64,000 nt of DNA from Buchnera aphidicola (Taiwanaphis decaspermi) (GCF_039405155.1 NZ_CP135049.1:62001-126000), one strand, 5' to 3'. Shown: positions 38,580-48,177, counted from the first letter of the stretch. Notes: generated by a model from the sequence alone, not told the origin. Made by a program: numbers and translations.

Positions 38580-39818
38580 ATGATAAAAAATATTATAATA
38601 ATATTTTGTATATTTTTTACTACTAACATCACAAATGCTACAGAAAATAAAATAATTGCTAGATTAAATAACAAAATAATTTTACAAAGTGATTTAGAAA
38701 ATGTAATTAATGGTACAAAAAAAAATTTACATCAACTATCAAAAAAAATAAAAAATATTGTATTTAACAATATGTTACTAAAATTAATTTTTTTAAATTA
38801 TTGTGATAATATAAAATTATATATAAATGATAATGAAATTAATTTTGCTATATATAATATAGCTCAAAACAACAATATTAATATTTACGATTTATTTAAT
38901 TTTTTTTTAAAAAATAAAAAATTAAAAGATTATTATAATTTTATCGGAAATATTAAAAATATTATAAAAGAAAACAAAATTAAAAATGTTATAAAAAATA
39001 ACGTTATACCATTAAATATAGAAGATTCAAATACTGAAATTTTGTATAATAATAATAGCAATAAACATTTAGAAATTAAATTAAATTATATTGTTATTAA
39101 TTACACTAAAAGTTTTAATTTTATAAAAAACAAAAATAAAATAAATAAATATTTATTTTGGTTATATAAACATTATAATATAAATTATTTAAATTTTATT
39201 CATAAAAAAAATAATACTGAATATTATACAAAAAAATACAGAAACATATTAGATATACCCATGATTTTTTTAAAAAAAATAACAAATAAAAGAGACGGAG
39301 ATAAATTAAATCCTATTATTTATAAAAAGCATGTATTTTTAATAAAAATAAAAAAAATAAAATTATGTGAAAAAAAGATAATCAAAAAAATCCATTTACA
39401 ACATATATTAATTAATAATTTTAATAATCAAAATATTAATCGTCAAATGTCTGAAAAAATATATAAACTAATAACAAATAAAAAAATTTCTTTTTATGAT
39501 GCTATGTATAAATATAGTAATGATATTTTTTCTAAAAAAAGATATGGTGATTTTGGTTGGGTTTCAGAAAATTTTGTAAAAAAAATTATAAAAAATAAAT
39601 TATTAACATTAAAAAAGGGTAATATAAGTAAACCTATAAAGTCTAGTTTAGGATATCATATATTTAGAATTTTAAACATTAAAAATGTTAAAGAAAACGA
39701 TTTTAATATAAAAAGAAATATTCAAGAACTAGTTATTAAAAAATATATTAGTTCTTTAGAAAACAATTTTTTAGAAAGTCAAACAAAAAATAATTATATA
39801 GATATATACCTTGATTAA
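38580..39818 (+). CDS. surA: periplasmic chaperone SurA with one recognisable parvulin domain
   Basis: SurA escorts outer-membrane proteins through the periplasm. The 412-residue product (E. coli 428) has a signal peptide (hydrophobic 5-15, likely cleavage after Ala20). An N-terminal chaperone region follows (NKIIARLNNKIILQSDLE). The second parvulin domain is clear at about 271-366: QHILI, YGDFGWV and SSLGYHIF. The region where the first parvulin domain should be (about 164-262) has kept length but lost the family motifs (no HILI, no GGxxGW). Chaperone function does not need that domain in E. coli. rsmA follows after 15 bases. Confidence 0.9.
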   Translation: MIKNIIIIFCIFFTTNITNATENKIIARLNNKIILQSDLENVINGTKKNLHQLSKKIKNIVFNNMLLKLIFLNYCDNIKLYINDNEINFAIYNIAQNNNINIYDLFNFFLKNKKLKDYYNFIGNIKNIIKENKIKNVIKNNVIPLNIEDSNTEILYNNNSNKHLEIKLNYIVINYTKSFNFIKNKNKINKYLFWLYKHYNINYLNFIHKKNNTEYYTKKYRNILDIPMIFLKKITNKRDGDKLNPIIYKKHVFLIKIKKIKLCEKKIIKKIHLQHILINNFNNQNINRQMSEKIYKLITNKKISFYDAMYKYSNDIFSKKRYGDFGWVSENFVKKIIKNKLLTLKKGNISKPIKSSLGYHIFRILNIKNVKENDFNIKRNIQELVIKKYISSLENNFLESQTKNNYIDIYLD

Positions 39819-39833
39819 GAGAGTTTTCGTTAA

Positions 39834-40661
39834 ATGTTTTATGACAATACAAATTATTATTACAAAAAAAAATTAGGTCAACATTTTTTGTTGGACAAAT
39901 TTATTATACAAAAAATAATTAAGACAATTAATCCTAAAAAAAATGATTGTTTGATAGAAATAGGACCTGGTTTTGGAGCTATTACTAAAATAATATGCAA
40001 ATTGGTTAAAAAAATGGCAGTTATTGAAATAGATAATCAATTAGTTAACATTTTAAAAAAAAATATTTTTTGTAAATTAAATATTTTTTGTACAGATGTA
40101 TTATATTTTAATTTTGTTAATTTTGCACAAAAAAAAAATAAAAAAATTAGAATTTTTGGAAATATACCTTATAATATTTCCACTAGATTAATTTTATTAT
40201 TGATAAAAAGTATTAATTATATAAAAGATATACATTTAATGTTACAGGAAGAATTAGCTGAAAAATTGATATCAACTCAAGGAAGTAAAAAATATAGTAG
40301 GATATCAATTTTAACTCAATATTTTTTTAAAGTTATTAAAATATTTCCAGTTATAAAAAAATATTTTGTTCCTAAACCAAAAGTAAATTCTGTATTTGTA
40401 AAAATAACACCTAACATTAAAAAAAAACATATGTTAAAAAATTTTAAAATTTTTAAAAAAATAATTACTTTAGCTTTTATACAACGTAGAAAAATGTTAT
40501 CAAATAGTTTAAGTTCTTTAATAAAAAAAAAAGATTTTAAAAAAATAGGTATAAACTTTAAGTTAAGAGCAAATGATTTATCTATTAAAGAATATTGTGA
40601 TATTAGTAATTTTCTTTCAAAAAAAATTATTATAAAAAAAGGTAAAATAATAAATATATGA
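39834..40661 (+). CDS. rsmA: 16S rRNA dimethyladenosine transferase (KsgA)
   Basis: Methylates A1518 and A1519 of 16S rRNA, a late small-subunit assembly check. 275 residues (E. coli 273). GQHFLLDKF opens the fold; SAM motif I is EIGPGFGAIT, motif II ends AVIEID, and catalytic motif IV is NIPYNIST. The C-terminal FIQRRKMLSNSL block is retained. AAGAGAG precedes the ATG. It overlaps apaH by four bases (ATGA). pdxA and apaG, its enteric neighbours, are gone. Confidence 0.96.
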   Translation: MFYDNTNYYYKKKLGQHFLLDKFIIQKIIKTINPKKNDCLIEIGPGFGAITKIICKLVKKMAVIEIDNQLVNILKKNIFCKLNIFCTDVLYFNFVNFAQKKNKKIRIFGNIPYNISTRLILLLIKSINYIKDIHLMLQEELAEKLISTQGSKKYSRISILTQYFFKVIKIFPVIKKYFVPKPKVNSVFVKITPNIKKKHMLKNFKIFKKIITLAFIQRRKMLSNSLSSLIKKKDFKKIGINFKLRANDLSIKEYCDISNFLSKKIIIKKGKIINI

Positions 40662-41491
40662 GCACATATTTAATTGGAGATATACATGGTTGTTATGTAG
40701 AATTTAAAAAACTTTTAAAAAAAATATCTTTTAATATATATAAAGATAAATTATGGTTAACAGGAGATTTAATATATAGAGGACCTGATTCTTTTAAAGT
40801 TTTAAAATATATATATAAAATTCGCAATAATGTAAAATTATCATTAGGAAATCATGATATTACTTTTTTGTTAAATTTTTATTCATATAAAAATAATATT
40901 GAAGAATTAAATATAAAAAATTACGAAAAAAATATTTTTAAAAAAAAAAATATTAATTCTATTGTTAAATGGTTGAGAAATCAACCACTTGCACATATAA
41001 ATCATAAAAAAAAAATAATAATGTGTCATGCAGGAATATATCCTAAATGGAACTTTGAAGATATTATCAATTTTTCTTTAGAAGTGGAACAGTTCTTAAA
41101 AAAAGAGAAGTATTTACATATTTTTTTAAAAAAAATAAAAGGAAATTATCCAGATTTGTGGAGTGATAATTTAGTTAACTTTGATAGAATTAGATTTATT
41201 GTTAATTCTTTTACGAGAATGAGATATTGTAGTTTAAATGGAAAATTAAATTTTAAATACAAAATTTTAAAAAAAAATATTAACAATAAATTACATCCAT
41301 GGTTTGATATTTTATTATGTCCAATAATAAAAAGTTATAATATATTTTTTGGTCATTGGTCAGATTTGAGAGGTAAAGGTACTCCAAAAAATATCATTGG
41401 TTTAGATACAGGATGTTGTTGGGGGCATTGTTTAACTGCATATAATTTTGAAAAAAAAATTTTCTTTAGTCAAAAATGTAAATCTATATAA
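40658..41491 (+). CDS. apaH: bis(5'-nucleosyl)-tetraphosphatase, symmetrical
   Basis: Splits Ap4A to two ADP and can remove Np4 caps from RNA. 277 residues (E. coli 280). Metallophosphatase motifs are in order: GDIHG near residue 8, GDLIYRGPDS, GNHD, CHAG, and the C-terminal FGHW and LDTGCCWG. Start ATG overlaps the rsmA stop. In enterics apaG lies between them. Ap4A is a by-product of aminoacyl-tRNA synthetases, several of which are in this window. Confidence 0.95.
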   Translation: MSTYLIGDIHGCYVEFKKLLKKISFNIYKDKLWLTGDLIYRGPDSFKVLKYIYKIRNNVKLSLGNHDITFLLNFYSYKNNIEELNIKNYEKNIFKKKNINSIVKWLRNQPLAHINHKKKIIMCHAGIYPKWNFEDIINFSLEVEQFLKKEKYLHIFLKKIKGNYPDLWSDNLVNFDRIRFIVNSFTRMRYCSLNGKLNFKYKILKKNINNKLHPWFDILLCPIIKSYNIFFGHWSDLRGKGTPKNIIGLDTGCCWGHCLTAYNFEKKIFFSQKCKSI

Positions 41492-41499
41492 ATAATAAA

Positions 41500-41545
41500 A
41501 TACTATTTTTATTTTGTATTAATATTTTTTTAATACAAATAGTAT
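41500..41545. terminator. compound AT hairpin between convergent apaH and dapB
   Basis: A 10-bp inner stem (TTTGTATTAA 41513-41522 with TTAATACAAA 41530-41539) is flanked by a further short outer pairing (ATACT with AGTAT). It sits between two facing genes and has T-rich sequence in the loop and on one side. Bidirectional terminator is inferred. Confidence 0.45.
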
Positions 41546-41610
41546 ATAATAATTTATTATTTATAACTATTATTAAATATAATATTTTTTAGTATAAAAG
41601 TTTAAATATA

Positions 41611-42429
41611 TTAACATAAAACATCATTAATTTTAAATAATCCTATTTTGTTTTTTTCTTTTAACCATATAGCTGAATGAATAGCACCTTTAGCAAAACA
41701 ACATCTACTATGTGCTTTATGAGTAATTTCTATTCTTTCATGAGAATTATCGAAAATAACTGTATGATCTCCAATAATATTTCCTGCTCTAACTGAAGAA
41801 AAACCTATTGATTTTTTTTTTCTTTTCCCTATTTTTCCTTTTCTTGAATAAATATTGTTTTTATTGTCCCAGTTCATTGTTTTAGAGATAATATTTCCTA
41901 TAGTTAATGCTGTACCTGATGGAGCATCTATTTTTTTATTATGGTGATATTCTATTATTTCAATATCAGAATTTTTCCCTATTTTTGTAGCAGTTTTTTT
42001 TAATAATTGTAACATTAAATTAATACCAATACTAAAATTTGAAGAAATTACTATACCAATTTTTTCTCGATATTTTTTAATTGTATTTATTTCTTTTTTT
42101 GTAAATCCAGTTGTTCCTATAACAATTTTTTTTTTGAACATTGCACATTGTTTTATATTATATAAAGTGTTTTTTGTATTAGTAAAATCTATCAACACAT
42201 CAAAATCATTTATTACTTTTTTAATAGAGTTACTTATTTTTATATTTTTTACATTTGATATTTTAATTACATTATTAATATTTTTACCTGATTCTAAACA
42301 ATTTTTTTTTACAATCAATGCTCCTAATGTAATTTTTTTGTTTTTTCTTTTTGAAGATATTTCTTTTATTAGAGAAATTCCCATTCTTCCTAAAGCTCCT
42401 GATATTCCTATTTTTATTTTTTTTTTCAT
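41611..42429 (-). CDS. dapB: 4-hydroxy-tetrahydrodipicolinate reductase
   Basis: NAD(P)H-dependent second step after DapA in lysine/diaminopimelate synthesis. 272 residues (E. coli 273). Nucleotide-binding GISGALGRMGISLI is at residues 8-21. IDFTNTKNT and IGTTGFTKKE follow, then SSNFSIGINLM and the substrate motif EIIEYHHNKKIDAPSGTA (in parts), with SSVRAGNIIGDHTV near the end. carA/carB and folA, which lie between dapB and apaH in enterics, are missing, as are ispH and lspA on its other side. Confidence 0.96.
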   Translation of the reverse strand: MKKKIKIGISGALGRMGISLIKEISSKRKNKKITLGALIVKKNCLESGKNINNVIKISNVKNIKISNSIKKVINDFDVLIDFTNTKNTLYNIKQCAMFKKKIVIGTTGFTKKEINTIKKYREKIGIVISSNFSIGINLMLQLLKKTATKIGKNSDIEIIEYHHNKKIDAPSGTALTIGNIISKTMNWDNKNNIYSRKGKIGKRKKKSIGFSSVRAGNIIGDHTVIFDNSHERIEITHKAHSRCCFAKGAIHSAIWLKEKNKIGLFKINDVLC

Positions 42430-42708
42430 ATTTATATATTTTTTTTATAGTGTTTTAATTTAAAAAATTATAAAAAAATGTTTTAAATTAATTAATTTGT
42501 TATTGAAATTATTTAAAAATAAATTTTACTTAATTATTTTAAAATTATCATATATTATATAAATAATTTTTTTTATTATTTTAATCAATAAAATTTTTTT
42601 TAAATTTTACGTTTTTAGTTTTTAATAATAAATAAATTATTAAAAAATATTTTTTTTTATCATATATATATATTAATATTAGTTAAAAAATTTAATTATA
42701 TTAATTTT

Positions 42709-45534
42709 TTAAACAAATATTCTTTGTTCTCCCTCTCCTATCAAATTAGATATACAACGATTACAAATTTTTTTATTTTTGTTATAATTTTTAATATAAT
42801 TAACATAATTCCAGCATCTTTCACATTTAACATTTTTAACATTAAATACATCTATTTTGATATCGTATTTTGGATGATCGATATTTATAGAACTATTTTT
42901 TCGATATTTATATTTTTTTATATTTACAGATGAAGATAAAAATATAAAATGTATTTCTTTTTTTATAATTTTAATTTTTTTATAAATTGGTTCACATAAA
43001 TATAATATAATTTTAGCTTCTAAAGAATTATTTAAAATTTTATTTTTTTTGTATTTTTCTATTATTTTGTTGATTTCTTTTTTTAAAAAAATTAAGTCTT
43101 TCCAGAATTCATTATTTAATATTTTTTCTTTTTTAAATTCATATGATAGGTTGAACCATTCTTCTGTGAATATATATTTTTTTTTGTGTTTGTTTTTACA
43201 TATATAATTCCATATTTCATGTGATGTAAAAGGAATTATAGGTGTTATCCATTTAACCAAATAATTCAATATATAATATATTGTTGTTTGACAACTTAAC
43301 CTTTCTTTTGATTTTTTCTTTAATGTATATAATCTATCTTTAATAATTTCGAAATAAAAAGAACTCATATATTTAGAACAAAAAACTAAAATAATATTTA
43401 TTACTTTATGAAATTCATATTTTTTATAGAAATGAATTATTTTTTTTTGTGTTTTTTTAGTTTTTTTGAGAGCCCATATATCTATTTTAATCATATTTTC
43501 AAAATCTATTTTTTTTGTTTTCGAATTAAAATCATATAAATTTGATAACAAAAATCTTACAACATTTCTTATTTTTCTATAATAATCAACAATACGATTC
43601 AATATTTCTAATGAAATGTTCATTTCTTGAGAATAATCACTTGTTGCAACCCATAATCTTAAAATATCTGCTCCATATTTTTTGATTATTTCTTGTGGAG
43701 AGATAGTATTTCCTAATGATTTAGACATTTTTTTACCATTAGCATCTACAGTAAAACCATGAGTAATAACTTTTTTATAAGGAGCATGTTTATTTATTAT
43801 AGTAGATATTATTAAAGAAGACATAAACCAACCTCTATGTTGGTCAATTCCTTCTAAATATATGTCAGATATTTTATTTTCATCATTTTTTTTTAATACA
43901 TTAATTGATCCAGAGTCAAACCATACATCTAATGTATCTAATGTTTTAATATATTTTTCACTATTTTCACCTAATATTTTTTTTTTATCTAAATTAAACC
44001 AATATTTAATACCATGTTTTTTTATTTTTTCTATTATTAATTTAGTTATATTATTAGTTTTAGGATGTATATTTCCATTTTTTTTATTTATGAATAAACA
44101 CATTGGTATACCCCAGATCCTTTGTCTAGATATACACCAATCTGGACGATTTTTTAACATATTATATATATTATTTTTACTCCATTTTGGTATCCATTTA
44201 ACTTTTTTTATTTCTTTTAAAGATTTTTCACGTAATTCATCATGATCCATATCTATGAACCATTGTGGTGTAGCTCTAAAAATAATTGGGCTTTTATGTC
44301 TCCAACAATGAGGATAACTGTGAATTATATCTTTTGCAGAAAATAATATTTTTTTTCTCTTTAATATTTCTAATATTTTTTTATTGGAATTAAAAATATT
44401 TAAATTATCTAACTTGTTATTTTTTGTTTTTTTAAATAATCCGTATTTGTTTATTTTGTTATTTATTGAAATATTATATTTTTTACATGTTATATAATCT
44501 TCTATTCCATGATCTGGAGCTATATAAACAGACCCAGTACCATTTTTCAATGTTACATGACTTCCCATAATTATTGGTAGTTTTTCTTGTTCTACAAAAG
44601 GATGAAAAAAAATAATATTTTCTAATTTCTCACCTTTTATTTTCTTTGAAATTATTTTATATTTTTTTATGTAATTATTTTTTATAAATTTTTCTATTAA
44701 TTTTATAGATATGATTAAAATTTTATTTTTTATTTCTAATAATACATAATCAGCACTTTTTTTTAATGCTATTGCTTTTCCTACTGGTATAGTCCAAATA
44801 TTTGTAGTCCATATAATAATATATATGTTTTTTTTTAATATTTTTTTTATATTAAAAATATTTTTTATATTATTTTCATTAATAGGTTTAAATATTATGT
44901 AACTTGACAAAGTTTTTTTGTTTTTGTGTTCTATTTCTGCTTCTGCTAAAGATGATTGACAATTTATACACCAATGTACCGGTTTACATTCTCTTTTTAT
45001 ATAACCTTTTTGTAATATTTTTGTAAATATTTTTACAATATTTGCTTGATTTTTAAAATTCATAGTTAAATATGAATTTTCCCAATCTCCTATTACTCCT
45101 AACCTTATGAAATCTTTTTTTTGTTTTTTTACTTGTTTTTTAGCATATTTTCTACATAGTTTTATGAAATTTTCTTTTTTTATTTTAATTTTATTTTTTG
45201 ATATATTATTTTCTATTTTATGTTCTATAGGTAACCCATGACAGTCCCATGATGGTATGTATGAGCAATTAAAACCTGATAAAGTTTTAAATTTTATAAT
45301 AATATCTTTTAATATTTTATTAACTGAATGTCCTATATGTATATTACCATTAGCATATGGAGGACCATCTTCCAAAAAAAATTTTTTTTTATTTTTGTTA
45401 GTTTTTTTTATAATTTTATATAAATTATTTTTGTACCATTCTTTTATAATTAATGGTTCTAAAATATTTAATTTTGCTCTCATAGAAAATTTAGTTTTAG
45501 GTAAATTTAACGTTTTAGAATAATTAAATTTCAT
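42709..45534 (-). CDS. ileS: isoleucyl-tRNA synthetase, editing site altered
   Basis: Class I synthetase. I start at the ATG ending at 45534 (MKFNYSKTLNL, 941 residues; E. coli 938); an upstream ATG at 45555 would add seven residues and lies two bases after the ribF stop. HIGH is in NIHIGHS, KMSKS in GKKMSKSLGN, and the C-terminal zinc site is CERCWNY ... CNRC. The CP1 editing domain is changed: the Thr-rich WTTTPWT motif reads WTTNIWT, its conserved Asn is Gly252, and the catalytic His of GAVHTAP is Tyr337 (SVYIAP). Valine clearing is therefore doubtful. lspA, the usual next gene, is absent. Confidence 0.95.
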   Translation of the reverse strand: MKFNYSKTLNLPKTKFSMRAKLNILEPLIIKEWYKNNLYKIIKKTNKNKKKFFLEDGPPYANGNIHIGHSVNKILKDIIIKFKTLSGFNCSYIPSWDCHGLPIEHKIENNISKNKIKIKKENFIKLCRKYAKKQVKKQKKDFIRLGVIGDWENSYLTMNFKNQANIVKIFTKILQKGYIKRECKPVHWCINCQSSLAEAEIEHKNKKTLSSYIIFKPINENNIKNIFNIKKILKKNIYIIIWTTNIWTIPVGKAIALKKSADYVLLEIKNKILIISIKLIEKFIKNNYIKKYKIISKKIKGEKLENIIFFHPFVEQEKLPIIMGSHVTLKNGTGSVYIAPDHGIEDYITCKKYNISINNKINKYGLFKKTKNNKLDNLNIFNSNKKILEILKRKKILFSAKDIIHSYPHCWRHKSPIIFRATPQWFIDMDHDELREKSLKEIKKVKWIPKWSKNNIYNMLKNRPDWCISRQRIWGIPMCLFINKKNGNIHPKTNNITKLIIEKIKKHGIKYWFNLDKKKILGENSEKYIKTLDTLDVWFDSGSINVLKKNDENKISDIYLEGIDQHRGWFMSSLIISTIINKHAPYKKVITHGFTVDANGKKMSKSLGNTISPQEIIKKYGADILRLWVATSDYSQEMNISLEILNRIVDYYRKIRNVVRFLLSNLYDFNSKTKKIDFENMIKIDIWALKKTKKTQKKIIHFYKKYEFHKVINIILVFCSKYMSSFYFEIIKDRLYTLKKKSKERLSCQTTIYYILNYLVKWITPIIPFTSHEIWNYICKNKHKKKYIFTEEWFNLSYEFKKEKILNNEFWKDLIFLKKEINKIIEKYKKNKILNNSLEAKIILYLCEPIYKKIKIIKKEIHFIFLSSSVNIKKYKYRKNSSINIDHPKYDIKIDVFNVKNVKCERCWNYVNYIKNYNKNKKICNRCISNLIGEGEQRIFV

Positions 45535-45557
45535 ATAATATTTTATAATCTCCATTT

Positions 45558-46487
45558 TTATTTAATATTGAAATATTGTTTAGTTTTATTTAAATTTAAT
45601 ATTATTTGTTTTTTTTGTTCTTTTATTGAATTAATCTTTTTTTTATTTATTATTTTTTTTTTGAATATGACTTTTAGAAGACATCCATATATTTTTTTTT
45701 TAAAATTTATTAAATGTGCTTCTAATATTAATTTTTTATTACTAAATATAAATTCATTTTTTATGTTAGCTAAACCAAAATATTTTTTACCACAAAAATA
45801 TACTAGAACAATATATGATCCTTTTAAAGATAACATATTTTTTTTTAATATAATGTTTACTGTAGTAAATCCTAACTTTTTATTATTTTTATTTCTATAA
45901 AAAACTTTACCTTTTATATAAAAACTATATCCTAATAATTTATTTGCTAAAAAAAAATTATTTTTTAATATATATTTTCTTATCAAAGAACTACTTACTC
46001 TGTTCTTATTTTTACATATTTTTTCTATTTTTATTAAAGAAAAGTTATATTTATTTGAAAGTTTTTTTATGAAACTAAAATTTCCTTGTTTTTTATATCC
46101 TAAATGAGCATCATCTCCTATAATTAATTTTTTCATAGACAATTTGTTAATTAGTATTTTTTTTATAAAATGTTCTGCATGTATTTTAGAAAAATAATTG
46201 TTAAATTTTATACAAATTATTTTATCTATATGCCATCTAGCTAATATTTCTATTTTTGTTCTCAAATTTGTCAATCTTAATGGAGATTTATCATATAAAA
46301 AAAATTCCATAGGTTGTGGTTCAAATATTATTAATATTAACTCATATTTGTCTATTTTTTTAATATAACATGCTTTATTTAGTAAGTTTTGATGTCCTAT
46401 GTGTATACCATCAAAATTACCGATGGTTATTATAGATTTTTTTTTGTTCTTGTATTTTATATTGTGAATTCCATTTATAAATTTCAT
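45558..46487 (-). CDS. ribF: bifunctional riboflavin kinase / FAD synthetase
   Basis: Makes FMN then FAD, needed by AroC, NuoF and other flavoenzymes here. 309 residues (E. coli 313). The N-terminal adenylyltransferase has TIGNFDGIHIGHQ, IIGDDAHLGY and SSSLIRKY. The C-terminal kinase is less orthodox: the usual GFPTAN motif reads GFTTVN (207-211 region), and the GTRPT segment after GLANI is replaced by KNEFI. The catalytic Glu of the EAHLIN strand is kept. It sits upstream of ileS, as in enterics. Confidence 0.94.
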   Translation of the reverse strand: MKFINGIHNIKYKNKKKSIITIGNFDGIHIGHQNLLNKACYIKKIDKYELILIIFEPQPMEFFLYDKSPLRLTNLRTKIEILARWHIDKIICIKFNNYFSKIHAEHFIKKILINKLSMKKLIIGDDAHLGYKKQGNFSFIKKLSNKYNFSLIKIEKICKNKNRVSSSLIRKYILKNNFFLANKLLGYSFYIKGKVFYRNKNNKKLGFTTVNIILKKNMLSLKGSYIVLVYFCGKKYFGLANIKNEFIFSNKKLILEAHLINFKKKIYGCLLKVIFKKKIINKKKINSIKEQKKQIILNLNKTKQYFNIK

Positions 46488-46653
46488 ATATTTTAATTTA
46501 TATACAATTATATATTTTTTTTATTTATATATTTAAACATTTTTTTTATAAAATGTTTACTAAAATGTTATTTTAATATAAATTGATAATTAATTTTTTT
46601 TTAATTTGTAAAACAATATTTAATTAAATACAATATAATATTAAGGAATTTTT

Positions 46654-46917
46654 GTGGCTAATATAAAATCATCAAAAAAAGATTCTATAAAATCTAAAAA
46701 AAGAAAAAAAAAAAATATAAGTCAAAAATCTTTAGTAAAAAATTCTATTAAAAAAGTTGATAAAGAGATAAATATGGGAAATTTAAAAAAAGCTGAATTA
46801 GCTTTTTTAAAAATGCAATCTATATTAGATAAACATGTCAATAAAGGTTTAATACATAAAAATAAAGCAGCTCGTCATAAATCCAACTTATTTTTTAAAA
46901 TAAAGAAAAAACAATAG
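46654..46917 (+). CDS. rpsT: 30S ribosomal protein S20
   Basis: 87 residues, as in E. coli, beginning MANIKSSKKDSIKSKKR from GTG 46654 with AAGGA nine bases upstream. A weak start (TTG in E. coli, GTG here) is a family feature linked to autoregulation. The long basic helices end KNKAARHKSNLFFKIKK, contacting 16S rRNA. It is transcribed alone, divergent from ribF, and ends in a strong terminator. Confidence 0.97.
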   Translation: MANIKSSKKDSIKSKKRKKKNISQKSLVKNSIKKVDKEINMGNLKKAELAFLKMQSILDKHVNKGLIHKNKAARHKSNLFFKIKKKQ

Positions 46918-46926
46918 TTTTTAATT

Positions 46927-46956
46927 AATATTGCTTCTTATTTTAGAAGCAATATT
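46927..46956. terminator. strong intrinsic terminator between convergent rpsT and dnaJ
   Basis: A perfect 12-bp stem (AATATTGCTTCT / AGAAGCAATATT) with a 6-base loop, ten bases after the rpsT stop and running into a T5 stretch. The minus-strand reading also ends A/T-rich, so it can serve dnaJ as well. The clearest intrinsic terminator in the window. Confidence 0.8.
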
Positions 46957-46967
46957 TTTAAAAATTT

Positions 46968-48107
46968 TTATTTTGTTAAATCGTCAAAAAAACGTTTAAC
47001 TCCATCAAAAAATCTTTTAGATTTTGGGCTATTTATATTGTTTTTGAAATTAATAAAACTATTTCCTAATTCATATATTAGTTTTTTTTGGTGTTTGTTT
47101 AAATTTACTGGTGTTTCTACTATCACTTTACAAAATAAATCTCCACAAATATGATTACGAATTGATTTTACACCTTTAGATCTTATTCTAAATATTTTAT
47201 TTGTTTGTGTTTCTGGTGGTATTTTTAACTTAACTTTACCATCTAATGTAGGAACTTCAATTTCACCACCTAAAGCAGCCATAGCAAAGTTTAAAGGAAC
47301 TTTACAGTAAAGATCATTATTATTTCTTTTAAAAATTTTATGTTTTTTTATTTTAATTTGTACATATAAATCACCTTTTATAGAGATGTCATCTGGAGAA
47401 CTTTCTCCTTGATTAGGCAATTTTATATTATCGTTAGTATCAATTCCAGCCGGGATTTTTACAGCAATATTTTTTGTTGTTTTAATTTTACCTTTTCCAT
47501 TACATTTATAACATGGGTTTTTTATAACTTTACCTTTTCCATAACATGATGGACATGTTTGTTGAACGGTAAAAAAACCTTTTCGCATATTTATTTGACC
47601 ATTACCATTACAAGCAAAACATTTTGATATTTTTTGTCCAAATTTAGACCCAGTTCCATTACATATATTACAATCGTTTAGAGTAGGTATGTTAATTTTT
47701 TTAGTTACTCCTTTTACAGCTTCTTCTAAATTTAATTCCATTTCATATTTTAAATCAACACCTTTTCTATTACTACTATTATCTCCAAATATATCTCCAA
47801 AAACATCTCCAAATATATCTCCAAAATCAGCAGTTGTACTAGTAAAATTACTAGAAAAATCATGTTCCCCAGTATTTCCTTGCTGAAAAGCTGCATGCCC
47901 ATATTGATCATATGCTGATCTTTTTTTTGGATCTATTAATATTTCATAGGCTTCTTTTATTTTTTTGAATTTTTTTTCAGCATTTTTATTTCCTTGATTT
48001 CTGTCAGGATGATATTTTATTGCTAAACGTTTATATGCTTTTTTTATTTCTTGATCTTGTGCTGTATTTGAAATATTCAATGTTTGATAATAATCTTTTT
48101 TCACCAT
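46968..48107 (-). CDS. dnaJ: chaperone DnaJ (Hsp40)
   Basis: Co-chaperone that stimulates DnaK ATPase and delivers substrates. 379 residues (E. coli 376). J-domain with YHPDRNQGN (HPD motif) in the first 70 residues; Gly/Phe-rich linker to about 110, including repeats of DIFGD; zinc domain with four CxxCxGxG modules ([32 protein letters not shown]); C-terminal substrate-binding domain. It follows dnaK by 70 bases containing a hairpin. GGTG/GG-like ribosome site is weak. Confidence 0.97.
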   Translation of the reverse strand: MVKKDYYQTLNISNTAQDQEIKKAYKRLAIKYHPDRNQGNKNAEKKFKKIKEAYEILIDPKKRSAYDQYGHAAFQQGNTGEHDFSSNFTSTTADFGDIFGDVFGDIFGDNSSNRKGVDLKYEMELNLEEAVKGVTKKINIPTLNDCNICNGTGSKFGQKISKCFACNGNGQINMRKGFFTVQQTCPSCYGKGKVIKNPCYKCNGKGKIKTTKNIAVKIPAGIDTNDNIKLPNQGESSPDDISIKGDLYVQIKIKKHKIFKRNNNDLYCKVPLNFAMAALGGEIEVPTLDGKVKLKIPPETQTNKIFRIRSKGVKSIRNHICGDLFCKVIVETPVNLNKHQKKLIYELGNSFINFKNNINSPKSKRFFDGVKRFFDDLTK

Positions 48108-48137
48108 TGTTGATTTTATTGCTCCTTGAACAATTTA

Positions 48138-48162
48138 ATCACGGGTATAAAACACCCGTGAT
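48138..48162 (-). terminator. hairpin in the dnaK-dnaJ spacer
   Basis: ATCACGGGT and ACCCGTGAT form a perfect 9-bp stem with a 7-base loop, 15 bases after the dnaK stop. No U-run follows on the minus strand. A partial terminator or 3'-end stabiliser that keeps DnaK in excess over DnaJ is plausible. Confidence 0.55.
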
Positions 48163-48177
48163 GTTTTATAAATATTT

